A stretch of DNA of 64,000 nt, taken from Patagioenas fasciata (Eukaryota > Chordata > Aves > Columbiformes > Columbidae). Below, piece by piece: positions 12,901 through 25,640 of the stretch (its first letter is position 1; every line of letters begins with the position of its first letter). The stretch is taken from contig NC_092523.1 of NCBI RefSeq assembly GCF_037038585.1, forward strand, positions 26,231,501-26,295,500, written 5' to 3'. The notes under the pieces were generated by a model that saw only the letters and a program-made list of their open reading frames with translations, made no database searches and had not been told where the DNA came from. A program made the translations under genes and the position numbers.

Positions 12901-15576
12901 TTAGCTTGAAATCAAATGGAACATTCATGAATTTTAATTGGACACAGGTAGACAAGCTGGTGTGGGGCCAGAAACATAGATATTATCGTGGAGATAACAG
13001 CCACAGGCAGTAGGAAATGAGTTGGAAATGTTGAGGTTTACAGTGGGAAACTTATCTCTACTGAGAGAGTGTGTGAGCTAAATGTATAAGCAAATAATAA
13101 ATCATAAAAAAGGATTGACAGATGTGCAAAGGTTGGGGGATCTATTTTTTGCTTTAAAAATGTGATAAAAAATGTACAGTTATTAAGCTGAAAAAAACCT
13201 AAATCTCTTTGATAAGAATTTGAGGGGACCTTCCAGAGGGTGGGGAAGGAAGTAAAAAACCTCAGGCTAAATTTGAATAAACCTATTTATCCCACATCTA
13301 ATGACTCCAAGACAGGGTTTTCTTGTATTCTAAACTACAAGGCAAAAGTGCAGCTAGTTAAGTTGTTGCTATAGAATTCCAGAGTAAGTGAAGCATCCCT
13401 CCAGAGTGGATACAATTTCTGGGAATTGCAGGGGAAAAGACAACCTTTGGTTACTTACTGATATATTAAAAAACATTGTGAAAGGTAAAGTCTGCTTGCC
13501 AGACAGTGACATCTTTGGAAACATGGACATTGCTGAAGATGCTGTGTGTGTGATATACAAGTGCCAGCTGGGAAACTCCCATAGTGAAACGGTGTTTGCT
13601 CACCCCACATTGAGGAGCTGAGGAGCAGCTGAGGAGCCGCTGACTGCAGTAGATCATTATATGTGCCCATAGGACCAGGTTGTGTTTCTAAGGAGAGTTC
13701 AGCAACACCCGCACTGTCCCACACCCAGTTTTTCTCATCTTGGTTGAGAAATTTGTCTCCACTTTCACAGTCATTTTGCCCTATCTCTACCTTATTTATG
13801 ATCCTACCTATGTTACAGCACTGATGAACTGATTTTTCTTTTCCTCTTTCTTGCCTATGTTAAATGAATTACCTAATGAAAAGATATTTAATGAGAGCAT
13901 ACTTTGAAGCTCTGCTACTCTTCAAGACTTGGGAGACTCTGAATGCTCTTGGTTCATTCTGGGGCCTGAGTTACAGACCTTCCTCAATTCTATGGTGCCC
14001 TTTGCTTCTTTGTCTCAGGACAGAGGTGTGTGTGGCTCTCCAAAGGTTATAGAGAAGTCTTATCCCAGTAGGTAATATATTTTTTTTCTTTCGTGTGTTC
14101 ACCCTGTAGATGGTTGGTGAGCTGGACTAGCTCACAGTCATGAAGCTGCAGAAAAGTGATCAAGGAACATTAACTGAAAACTCACTCTGTCCCCAGATTG
14201 GTATCATAAGTGCCATGCCTGCCTTTACTGATGAAATTACAGACTTGTGTGAAAATAGAAGTATGTCTTAGCACATGTGTAGATTACAAGAATGAACAGT
14301 CATTTACAGGATGCTGAAGATCCTGCTGGTCTCTGAATCCAGCAGAAGGAAGATGAGTCTTTTCTGGCACACAACTGGTGATGATCATCTTGCCTGTGTG
14401 CTGCCTAATCACTTTTGCTTCTGCATGGAAAAGTGTCATGTCTTCATATTCCACCAACCCCATAAACGTCTTCACTTTCTTATACCCTAAAAAACAAAAG
14501 GCCTTTAATATTCAGTGTACTCAGCTGAGTTTAACTAGAAATGAACAAAAAGAGGTTTGAGGCAAACCAGAGAGACAGTTTCTTCTTCTTCTCCTCCAAG
14601 TTGTGGTATCATCAGTAACTGCTTGTTCATTGAGAGAGGCAGTAACTGGACTGGAAAAGGTAGAGTCATTACATCATTGCACCCTTCAATGAGATGCTAC
14701 AAGTTGTGTCTGCCCCACTGCAGTGCTCTTCAGACACAAGGCTGGGCTGATAGGGTAATAGCTTGCTATAGTCAAACTGCAGAGTGGGATTATTATGGCT
14801 TTGGATAAGAGCTATTAACTATTGTTAAGGTGATTGATCACTTTTATCATTTTGCTATGGAAGGAGTTTCACAATCAGAGCTAATCATGGGACATTACGG
14901 TGCCCCTGTCTGCTTAAATGCTGAAATCCAGAGATAGATTGTGAGATGATTACAAAAATTACAAGACTCTCATTTCCATATTGAACATGGACTGGGCAAA
15001 AAACTTAACCACACATGTATTGCTGAGGCACCCCATGTAGGGGAAAACACTTGTGAAGTTTGCTTTCAGCCTCTGGAGAGGGAAACAAACACTATTGTGT
15101 TGAAGTTTTCCAGCACAAAAAGTTTCTACAGTTTTAAGGCTGTGCTGCTGTGCATCTCCTGTGTTATATCTATGTCTGGGTTCTTTGGTACTGACTTCTG
15201 CCAACTCTCACAAGATTTGCTGAGATTTCATCAGGGAATGCTCAGAGAGTGGTTTCTCTGTACAGGTGTTTAAAGCAAAGAGGAATAAAAATGCACCTCG
15301 CACGCAGAGGAATGGGCTCAGTGTTGCGAGGCCATAGAGACATACTCAAGTGTCTCCAGAGGAGGTCCTGCATCAGGACTGAATGGAATGGAAAAATACC
15401 AATGATGCTGGCCTGGCAAGCCAAACTTGGTTTGAATTGTACAAATAATAAATGGTGCAATAAGAATTCTGCAAATAAGTACCATATTGTTGTGCACAAT
15501 TTTAAAAATGTGCCAGACCAGCAGAGCATGTGTACACCAATGCAATCTCTTGAAATGCTGCTTCTCTGTAATGGCT
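3961..15576. other. Gene-free AT-rich intergenic DNA
   Basis: No exon, RNA gene or named transposon is recognised on either strand. Open frames stay below about 125 codons and look random. Simple sequences are an A11-G15 junction at 6382-6407, (GA)n at 7852-7863, (AAAC)n at 10504-10526, T13 at 11501-11513 and AT-rich dinucleotide stretches near 12300-12365. Segments around 8.7-9.3 and 9.9-10.45 kb are more GC-rich but otherwise unremarkable. Confidence 0.5.
6382..6407. repeat. A11-G15 homopolymer junction
   Basis: Eleven A residues run directly into fifteen G residues, followed by a short CGG-rich stretch. The G run could form quadruplex structures or sequencing artefacts. It lies in intergenic DNA. 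Confidence 0.9.
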
Positions 15577-15644
15577 AACTACTACAGGCAAAAAGAGACA
15601 TCTCCTACTAAACTACTACAGGCAAAAAGAGACATCTCCTACTA
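15577..15644. repeat. Perfect 2 x 34 bp tandem duplication
   Basis: Two adjacent 34-bp units, 15577-15610 and 15611-15644, are identical by eye; each begins AACTACTACAGGC. Identity without mismatches suggests a recent duplication or polymorphic copy number. No gene overlaps it. Confidence 0.9.
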
Positions 15645-18600
15645 CAGCCAGCCTGCATGAGAGACCTCATGCAAAGAAACATCTCTCTGCCGCTACCTCG
15701 CTTGTTTAAAGTCTGTTACATCAGGCAGGTCCTTCCTCGCATCTTCCCTGGTATTTTTCCACTTTTGACCAGGAATATGAACTCTTCTGGTCCTAAAGCT
15801 CAAATTGGCAGAATCTGATTTTATGCATAACTTGCTCAGTTCTGCTTTGAAATGATCACCTTCATAATCTATGAATGGGAACATCAGTACAGACATAAAC
15901 TTTGTGGGGGTATTCCTGGATCAATGGGCTTCAGCACAAGTCCGTGTACATGAATTTCCCGAAAGATGCTATGTGGGTGTTCTTTGTTCTCCTTTGACAC
16001 GGATGACCTTTACCAATATTTAACCTCTCAATTCATTGGTCATAACACGTTCATCTGTCACCAGTGCAAAAAGAGTCCTGTTCATAGATATTATACTAAT
16101 GGGTAGAACGATACAAACATAAGATGAATTTGTAGATGTTTCATACGACTAACCATACCTGCCTTGGGAGGACATGATTTTGCAGGGAATGGGGGAGAGT
16201 CAGTGTCAGCTGATATACCCAGATTTCAGCCTGCTTTCTGAACAGAGGGGAAAACCAACTCTAAAGTCTTTGAATGTGCGTGCTAGCTAGATTAGATTTG
16301 TACTGATAGCTTTTGTTTCCGTTCCTTTCTCTCTTGCCTAGTTTAATATGCATGGCTATATATGGAGAAAATGTGTCTCTGTGCTGGCATAGCAAAGATA
16401 ACCTTGAAGAGTATAAATGAATGTACGTATTGATGGAGCAATTTGTGCTTTTATTGATTTCTTGCTGTGTCTTGCTGAATTCCTGGTATGTAGGATAGGC
16501 TGTAACTACTTTGTTATGAAGAATGCTACAGAATATAGTTTCCCACACCATTTCTTAAGGGACATAGACGATTTATACATGAGAATACGAAAGAAAGCCT
16601 ATGGTATGTATTTATTATTATTATTTATTGCTATAAGTAGGATTTAGGGCTCCAGATAGAGATACAAGACTTGATATCAAAAAAGGGTGGTATATTTCCT
16701 GTATAGCAGGGCAGAGCTGCCAAGATTAAATACCAAGATTTTAAGTTTAAAAATCCATAGCTTTTGCCAATGTGGAGAAAGTTGAAGGTGACACATTCCT
16801 GCGAAGAAAGGATGTTGTCATGGAGCTGTCATTAATGCTGTCAAAATTCTAATGGTTAGCTTGAAAAGGAAATACTGGGCTGGCTCTCCTATGTGCTGTG
16901 GACCAGCTTGTGCTGCAGGTGTTTTTCCAAGCAGGCAAGGTGGGCCAAGGTGTCACCAGTATGTCATCAGCACTGGGATGAGATGAGGATGTCAACCAGG
17001 TCCAGCTGCAGGTACAATCCTAGGCTCTGATCATGTACATGCTTCTGGACCTGAGATCCTTTGGTGTCTTTGAAACCAGTTATCTTCTACATGCAGACAG
17101 GGGACTGTAAAGTAGGGATGTAGTTTGAATTGGTGATAGTGTTTAGCAGCATTAAACTGAAGGCTCTGGATTTTCTTCTGTTTTGCAATCACACACTCCA
17201 CCTGCTCTGAGCACAGAAATAACGCAGAGAAATGTGTTGAGTTCTAGCTCCTGTGCAGCCTTGCTGGGCCTTAGTAGTGGGCACTGCAGACCCCAGCAGG
17301 TGCTGTTCAAGGCAGCTCTAACCCAAAATTGAACCAAGCCTCCATTCAGCTCAAGGAGAGGAAACTGCACCTTTCTTGTCTGGTTGCTTGTGAACAAGGA
17401 GATGAGCAGTGTGTTCATCCTGATGCACAAAAATTAGTGACATCAGAGACACTGCACTGGGAAGAAGGCACCTTCATTTGGCCCAATATTTGCGTTTTGA
17501 ATGTGCCCATAAGTGGATGCCTAGGAAAGCACATAAATAAGTGTGCACATGGCATGACACTTCCCTTCAGATACTGAAGGAGTTTCTTGAGGTTGCCTCT
17601 GAACCCATGTTAAATAGACACCGATAGCACCACCCTCTTTGAATATGTTTAATCTCTTCTGAACTCATTTAGGCTTTTGTTATTTGTAACATCCTCTGGT
17701 ATTAAACACAATTTCACTGTACTTTGTGAGGAAAAAGTACTTCCTTTGATTCTTGTGTAGATCTGGGCCTCTTAATTCTAAATGAACATACATGGCTATC
17801 AATAGGCTTTTAAAATGGAGTGGGGAATTCATGAAGCAGATCACATAGATCTAATGTCTGAGGGTGAACACTGAAATGTGGGAGTGGGCAATGCCAAAGG
17901 TCTGAGCAACTAAAGGATCAACAGAATGGAATACTAGTACTGTACGAGACCTTGCTAGATTTGCAGACTTCCTAGAGAGAATACTTATGAGAAAACATGA
18001 GAATTGTCAGAACAATGATTAATCACGATATATATTATCAATGAAGTTGTGTGTCATCATGCAAGTAACTGTGTATGATGAATGTCTGTGAATGAAGACT
18101 GTTTTAGCATATTTCCTTTCCGTTCATCTCCTTACCAAGACTTCAACTGCTTGGTCTTCAAAATTTGTGTATACCATGGACTTGTACCATTGTATGGTGA
18201 TAAAATATGTTCCTCTTTGTTCTCAGCCCTTTGCTATTGTTTCTTTCCATATGCTGCATTCTCAAGAGAAATACAGGAACTTATTTTTGAAAACGGACAG
18301 TCTAAGCCTAGGCCAGCTCTTAATTAATGCATTAATAAGGAATTATGCAGATTTAACAATGACTTAAAACTGTGCGGTTTCTATGCATAGGTGAGACATG
18401 AGGCTCCAGATATGTCGAAGCAGCTTACCCCTGAAGGCTGAGGACAAACCCATGATCCTTATAGCAACCTGGTGAGCAAAGCATGTTGGTGCATCCTTGC
18501 AGGAGGGCAGCAACTCTGCTGGCCTCCCCTGAGCCAGTGCCATGGGGACTCCTGCTCAGATCCAGCACTTCTCTTGCCAGTTTGCTTGATCTTTAACACT

Positions 18601-19496
18601 GTTTCATTGGCTAAGCAACCTGTTATTGTCTAAAGAATGCTAATTTCCTTGACCCCCTTCCTCATGGCTTTTTGGTGTGCAGGAATGATGTCAATCTCGC
18701 AGAGCAAGAATTTCCACTTGGTAACAGGTTCTGGGGACAGTTTCAGTGCTGAGTTCCTTCACTCTGCATCTGACCATGTCATGGAGCCCAACTTTGTACT
18801 TTGAGCACTTCAGAAAGGCAGTTTTTGCTTCACAGCACTCCTGTGGAGACAAACTGGAGGGAGGTGAATGGGCCCACAGCTCATTCAGTTTCATGGAAGA
18901 GCTTCATTTTCAGTGTTCTGCTGTGGGAAAGAGCTCATGGCCCTTGATCCAAAGGAGAGACAGGGCACCCATGTGGTATGCCACCAAAACAGACTTCCTG
19001 AAGACTGGTCTAAATGCTTCCTTGTCTTCATCCACATTACCTCAGCTGGAGCAGAGTCTTTGGAACCCTGCTGCATCTGCTCACATCTTGCACCTGGCTG
19101 GGCTGATGACGTCAGCTGAGTTGGCATCCAAAGACATCTTCCTTAGGGTATCTCTGTGTGTAGTACGGGAGCCAACCTACCTTGGGGCCAACTCTATCCT
19201 GAAGCACTGAAACCTGGTATCCCATGGTCAAGCCACCTTTTGACAAAGTATTGCCTTAAGTCGAAATCTATTGACCTTCAAGACATAGTTTTTTTCATTA
19301 ACACTGCTGCTGAAGGGAGAAAAGAGGTGATGCCAAGGAGCTAGGAGCAACAAATTCCTACAGGTTTGACTATAGGGCTGTTGTCTTTAGTGAGAGCTGT
19401 GCACAGGTTCCTGTTTCTGTGGGAATTTCCAGTGGAATTTTGTTTCTGTGGAAGACACAAAACCTCAATATTTCCTGTGAAGCAAAATAGGCAAAT

Positions 19497-19531
19497 GTTT
19501 GTTTTTGTTTTGTTTTGTTTTGTTTTTTTTT
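19497..19531. repeat. (GTTTT)n microsatellite
   Basis: Pentanucleotide GTTTT units with some length variation, ending in a T9 run. This may be the reversed A-rich tail of an old retroposon, although no retroposon body is recognised beside it. Confidence 0.85.
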
Positions 19532-22500
19532 AGCATGGCTTACATTTACAATTATATTGTTAATTTAAAATTTCTGAACTAAATAACTTGAGGATAGAAT
19601 AAAATTATTCTAGACCAAACATGTTGCAACAGATGTTAGAATTTTTAAAAAATGTTTCATTAACTGAAATGAAATGTTATTGAAAACCTACCTGTGAGAT
19701 ATTCCAGTATCAAGTTATGGAATTTGTTGAGTTGGAAGATTTTCTGACAGAAGATTTTAAGCACACTCTGTATGTGTTTTACATGTGATTTTAATGCATT
19801 TTTATGATTTCAAAACCAATTAATAATAATAATAAATGCAAAAGAAAGTCTTTCTGGGACTGAGAACATTTAGGAATAACGGACAGTGCAAGCCCAGGAA
19901 GTATTTTTAAAATGGCCTGTATGCTCCTACTGTTTCACACTGAAGAGTAATTGCTTTTGTAAGCTGTCAGACTTATTTTATACAATGCTCAGATGTTACA
20001 GCGTTGTCATTAATTTATGCTGACAATGCTGTAAAAAATAAATAAAAGCCCTCTAGAAGAGCACAGGAGGGCGAAACTTCCTGGGGAAGTTTCACATCTC
20101 ATGGACCATTTGTATTACTTGCTTTTAACCCTAAAAGAGAGTTTCCTGTTTTCATATATCTCTATTTGGAAGGAGGAGAGTGGTTTGGTGACAAAGGAGC
20201 ACTCAAAGTACATCAGTGTTGCAAAGGCAGAAATATAAAGCAGTAATTTGAGGATCTTGAGGGCACTGTGCAGACTATTAAACTAATGGAACAGCTGTTG
20301 CTGGCAGAGTGGCAAGGTTTTCAGGGCTTTGGGAAATTCTTGTAATTATTTGCTAGGTTTGGCAGTATTGTTGCAGATGTTCAAAATTCAGACAGTAACT
20401 GTTCTGCAACTAAGTGTAGTGAAAACTTTTTCTAAAACAACTGAAGACTTGGGAGGGGAGTGGAGAGGGAAATGTATTAACCAACGGGTAATGTCGAAAG
20501 CAATTCAATGGTCACTCAAAAAAGGATGCCATCTCCTTCCATACCACCAGTCCACCCATTCAGGGCTATTGGCTGGTACTTCCATCTCATAGTCTTTTCT
20601 GTTGCTAAGAACACACACCTTGTTCTCAGAAAGGTAGAGCAGAGATCGTTGTTTCTCTTTGCGTGTTTCATGGCCTCTAGAGCATGAAAATTAGTCAGAG
20701 GACCTGCTTGCTCTTCAGTGATGATCTGTGGTTGTAGTGATGACATGAGAAGCAGGAGGTCTGGAATGAGAGCCCCATTTAGCTTAAATCCACAGCTCCA
20801 GTCTAGCAAGACTGACCTAACTGAGGGGCTGTTGGTTACAAACTCCTCTGTCTCTGACTGTGGTGTAGAAAAACACTGTCAACTGCTCTGAGGGCCTGAT
20901 TCTGATGGTTTAGGTATTCTGAGGGCCTAGGGAATGGGACACTGCCTGGATCCTGTCCCACTGGGACTTGTTTTAAAGGTTTTGTCATCTGGACACGGAC
21001 AACCATGGCAACAGAAAAGGCATAAAATTTTCACTAATTTCTACATAGATCTCTAAAGAAACTTCTTTCTATTATGAAACACTTGTTTTTCAGTACCTTC
21101 TGGATGACTGCTGCGTCAGAACCCTGCCAGTCTGGGTCTCGTATGAATCCACAAAGTAAACAGCAGTTTGTGATTTCCAGGCTGAGATTGAAGCTCCTGA
21201 AGCAAAAGTCTGATCTTCACTGTAAGTGCCTAGTGCCTCCTCTACTGAATTTATCAGAAAATTCTGGAATCACAGGATTAGACATACTTCCCCCAACCCC
21301 CGCCTGTGAAAATGATAACACAGAACTTTACAAAAATGCATACCTCCAAAGCCAGTGAACAAATGAGTGTAGATAACACAGAAACATAAGAACTAAATGG
21401 CTGTATTTGTATTGATTCTGGTTTTTAGCTAATAATTATTTGGTAACAAAATGCCAAGCTAATAGTACCAAATACAAAAGAAAGAGAAAAAAAGTCAATA
21501 CTTATGATTTTCAGACTCAGAATGGTCAGATAGATATGACCACTTTTTGACACATTTGCCAATATTTCCTTCCCCCCTCCTGTTAACAGCTGTCTGGCAA
21601 AACCTGATGAGTGGACACAAAGGGACAAATTCAGCCAGAGTTTAACTTCAGAGGAATGAATTGAGGGACATGTTCAGTCCGTTGTGGAGAGCAGGGACTG
21701 CAGGCTGATTGACATCTTGCCAATGTTACAAGATTGTATTTAAAGATGGAGAAATTACTTTTAGCACATGTTGTTTCCACCCCAAAATGTGTGCACAGCA
21801 GTGCACACTGTATTTTCAGGAATATGATTGCCTTTAAAAAATAAGCTGCTTGGATATGTTTTCCATTCTTCTGATTTATTTATGGATTTATAGGTTGAGG
21901 GGCAGTTCCTCTTGGCAGGGGAAGTTTTTTGTTTTGTTTGGTCTCTTACAGGAATTAGCCTTATTTATAATGAGAAGTATGGAATCTGTAGGTGTTTAAT
22001 TAACATAAAGTAAAATGTGAAAGCTGATATCATTACAAAAGATGAGGAAGATCTCTTCAGGCTGCACTTTGCCTTGAGAAACTCTTTAGACATGCCAGTA
22101 GATACATTGGTGACACTGCCAAAGTCAAAGCTAGAACAAATCCTCTTAGTTGGAATCGAAAATACTTGTTTATAAGTGAACTTCTCAAGGTTTCTAAACT
22201 TTAATACTTATAAAATTGGGTCCCTGGAAGGCCAATGACCTAGAGCAGGAGCCACCCTGTTGCTCTGTGTTGGCCTAGTGGCTTGTACAGAGGAGTCCAG
22301 GTTATGACCAAGCCACTGAAGTGCTACAGCAATGAAAGGCATTGCCCTGTTCCTTGCTCAAACCTGTGCTTTGCTCTCCTTTTTCAAAAATTAATAACAA
22401 ATAACAGCTATGTATGTTCTTGAAGGGACTGGCATACTGAAGCTTGCCAAACATAAGATAGAATTGCTAAGATCGGAAGGTTGCTATGTGTGAGAGGATG

Positions 22501-23384
22501 TATCTTTACATCTTTTAAAAGCAAACTTTGAGTGATCTGAAGCTAGGATATGAAGCCAGATGGCTACTCTGCTGAGGCATGCTGGCGTTTTGTGACCCTG
22601 CTTTATGCTCAGAGGGACAAAGAAATTGAAGGTCACAAATGGCCACAGGACCATAGGCTTCCTTTTCATGCACAGTTTTTCTGAAGTGGTATGAGGTAGA
22701 TAGTGCTACTGAAAATGTAACCAACTGTTCAAAACTCATTTGTAACAAGGCAATCTGTGTGGTACTATGTCTCTGAGAACTGAGAATATCACAGGAAAAT
22801 GTCTTTGGCAGGCAAAACACAGGTTTCTTTTGAATCTTACGTCTAAATTAAATGGTGCTGGATTATATCTGAATTATATTAGTGCTGACCTTTGGGGATG
22901 ATGCTTGAACTCTAAATCTTTGCTTATCAGATCCATACTAGACAGATTGTTGTCACTGTTTTTTCTTGTGCTCATGAGTCAAATATGGACATTTATTGCA
23001 GTAAAAGAGCTACAAACATTAACTTCATTCTTCTTGCAACATTACCTGGAGGTCATGCATTACTGTCTAGAAAAAGTTTCCACTATTCCTAAAGGCTTTA
23101 GGGCCTTCCTTGAGTTGCTTTATGACCCTCGGAGCAGCTCTAGGTCATCCTCCATGGCCAGGTCCTACCAGATGAGCAGTCCAGTTATGTGGCGTGTAAA
23201 CCTTGAGTATTGCATAGACTGTTCAGGGGGCAGGTGAATGAATAAATGAGCATCTACCAGAGGATGCTTATCCAGGGCTTCTGGTGGAACACACCCAAAG
23301 TGTGATGCCGAGCACAATTAGATTAGATTTAGAAGATTAGATTTCTCACAATGTGACCAGGCTGCAGTTGCGGATACCAAATTG

Positions 23385-23615
23385 GGGGGCCTGTAGGGAA
23401 GGGGGTGCTGTTCGTGGCAGTGCCCCTAGAGGGCACCCCCGGATCCCGTTTGAAACATGTATGTCTATAAAATCTTGATTTCAAGAAGTAACCAGCACCA
23501 AAGGAAGAAGAAAGGGTGGTCAGAGCCGCCCATGGGATGCCTGTGGTGGAACTCAGGATGGATTTGATCCACTTCCTCCTGCTCTCCTCTCTCTCCCCTC
23601 TCTCCCCTGTGCTTT
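23385..23615. other. GC-rich island with inverted repeat, unclassified
   Basis: Within AT-rich surroundings this interval is GC-rich. It holds an 8-bp inverted repeat, GGGGGTGC at 23401-23408 and GCACCCCC at 23433-23440, with a 24-bp loop. A pyrimidine tract of CTCTCTCCCC type follows near 23580-23610. The composition resembles a transposon or LTR fragment, but no family can be named. Confidence 0.4.
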
Positions 23616-24679
23616 AACTACAACCAACTAAAAGTCTGTCCTAGGCTTTGGACAGGTTTGAACATTGCTGAAAATGCGGGTACTGAGCGCTCTCATCTTT
23701 ATTTCAAATCAAATGAGCTGTGTGTGAAACAAAACCTCAAAGAAGACCCAGTAATTCATGAAATTCTGTGAAGCATGCAATTTCCTGAATTAATTATGTC
23801 AAATGAGATAACATAGATTTCACACGGGATATTTTTTTTTTTTTAATAGTTCTGTAGACCAGATAATTTTGGGTGATGAAGCTATAAGTAGAGTATGCTA
23901 TACTTTCCAATTGCAATACCTTTTAATTGTATCGTTACCTTTGGGGCAGATGTCACTGAAAAGTTGTCCTATCTTTCAGCTAGCAGCATATAGAGTTTGC
24001 CTCAAACAAATATAAACGGTCTTTTCTTAATGGTGAATTTAATGTCTACCAAAGTACTAACCTGGCTGTCTGAAAACAAAAGAATATCAAGAAAAAGTCA
24101 GTGGCTTTAATTTATTCAAGCTACAAACAATGCAGCAAACTCCTGTAAGTGTTTGGGATGCGTCAGTGTTCTCCTGAATCTGCCAGCTACAGTTTTTCAG
24201 AGCACAGCTCATATTTGCTTGCAGACCCTGGCAGAGGAGACAGCATGCTCTGATGAGCTGCAGGCACAGACTGCTTCAGTAGATTCCAGGGATTTTCTGT
24301 GCCTATTTATTCCAAAAATAAGCGTATCTCCTCCTAATAAATGTTGTATGCAAATATGGCTCAGTCAATTCTACAGGAGGTTCTAATTCATTCATTTAAA
24401 GATGTTCATGTTGTAGTCTATGCAAATTTGCATATGTAATTCAGCAAAAGCAGGAGCAATCTTTTATTTTCATCACTTCTGACATTTTAATCAATTATTT
24501 ATGTCTTATTTTTACATTTACTAGCCCTACCTCAGAATGCTAAGGCAGATTACTATGCATTGATATTTCTTTACATATATAAAGCTCATTAGGACTCATT
24601 GACAGAAGGATGGTCAAAGTGCAGGAACAGGGGTAGACATTTGAGGCCTTATGCTTTACCTTCTCTACAGGCTAGTTGT

Positions 24680-24825
24680 GCTCATTCGATAAACAACTTT
24701 CCTGTGTCACCATTGTTCCATCTGTACAATAGAGATAGCATTGCTCGAACTCAGAGGTGTGACTAATTGGAGTTTCTAAAGCTTCCTGAGGTCCCTGACT
24801 GGAAGCTGCTATATAAATATTCTTC
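24680..24825 (+). repeat. Ancient MIR-like SINE 3' portion
   Basis: The order of elements matches the 3' half of MIR/CORE-type SINEs as I remember them: a 'tttcctgtg...ccatctgtacaatagagata' block corresponding to the 'tctgtaaaatgggga' region, then 'ctcagaggtgtga', and last a 'gctatataaatat' tail. Divergence is high, as expected for an element predating the bird radiation. Confidence 0.45.
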
Positions 24826-25073
24826 TGGTGACAAAGAAAATAAATGAGGTACAGTCCTATGTAATGGAGATATCAACCATTATTTCTAGTTTTTGTCTGT
24901 GTTTAAAGGTGGCTGCTGAAATGGCATCTTCTTCATCTAGAGACTGCCCTTTGTAGGTCACACACTCACTGACTTTTTAGACAAAATACAATTTTTACTG
25001 CTATTTCCTTCTTCTGATTTCCTTGGCTTTCCAGATCAGAGTGACTAAACCAGATTTTATTACCTCCTAGTCA

Positions 25074-25163
25074 CCACAACACAATAATTTACCTAGTCAC
25101 AACAGAATAATTTATCTATCTAGTTCTGGGCGCCACAGTATCAGTTCTGGGCGCCACAGTATA
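25074..25163. repeat. Nested short duplications at a CR1 5' junction
   Basis: A 21-bp unit beginning AGTTCTGGGCGCC occurs twice in tandem (25122-25142 and 25143-25163). Just upstream a second, less exact pair 'ctagtcac..aacaNaataattta' occurs at about 25074-25116. The 21-bp unit is the first recognisable part of the CR1 element that follows. Confidence 0.8.
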
Positions 25164-25640
25164 AAAAAGATATTAAACTACTGCACAGTGTCCAGAAGAG
25201 GGCTATGAAGTTGGTGAAGTGTCTGGAGAGGAAGTTGTATGAGGAGTGGCTAAAGTCACTTGGTTTGTTCAGCCTGGAGAAGAGGAGACTGAGAGGAGAC
25301 CTCATTGCAGCTACAGTTTCCTCACAAGGGGAAGAGGAAAGGGAGGCACCAAACTCTCCTCTTCAGTGACCTGTGACAGAACTCGAGGGAATGGCAGGAA
25401 GATGTGCCAGGGCAGGTTTAGGTTGGACATTAGGAAAAGGTTCTTCCCCAAGAGGGTGCTGGAGCACTGGAACAGGCTCCCCAGGGAGGTGTCACAGCCC
25501 CAGGCCTGACAGTGTTCAAAAAGAGACTGGACAATGCCCTCAGACACATGGTGTGAACTGTGGGGTTGTCATATGCAAGGACAGGAGTTGGACTTGATGA
25601 TTCTTGTGGGTCCCTTCCAACTCAGGACATTCTATGATCC
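25122..25640 (+). mobile_element. CR1 LINE, 5'-truncated, 3' end
   Basis: CR1 is the main LINE of birds. The plus strand matches the terminal part of its ORF2 (endonuclease/reverse transcriptase), with the characteristic 'gaagttggtgaagtgtctggag', 'ttcagcctggagaagagg' and 'cactggaacaggctccccaggga' stretches. These translate to pieces such as [20 protein letters not shown], then HWNRLPREV. A 3' UTR follows ending 'gggtcccttccaactcaggacattctatgatcc', the conserved CR1 terminus. It is 5'-truncated like most copies, and the middle of the frame is disrupted. It is a dead insertion with no encoded function now. Confidence 0.93.

Larger units (their letters stand above)
15645..24679. other. Gene-free intergenic DNA
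   Basis: No gene is recognised. Simple repeats are a (GTTTT)n tract at 19497-19531, an (AAT)n stretch near 19820-19836 and a T12 run near 23830. Open frames reach 154 codons (18746-19210, plus strand) but show no family resemblance. A GC-rich island at about 23390-23620 with an inverted repeat and CT-rich tail stands out from the AT-rich surroundings and is described separately. Confidence 0.5.

Noticed and set aside
18691-19210. Frames of 154 codons (+) and 67-78 codons (-), one with protein-like wording on the minus strand
   Set aside because: No recognisable domain, stops close upstream in the same frame, and no splice sites that would extend them.
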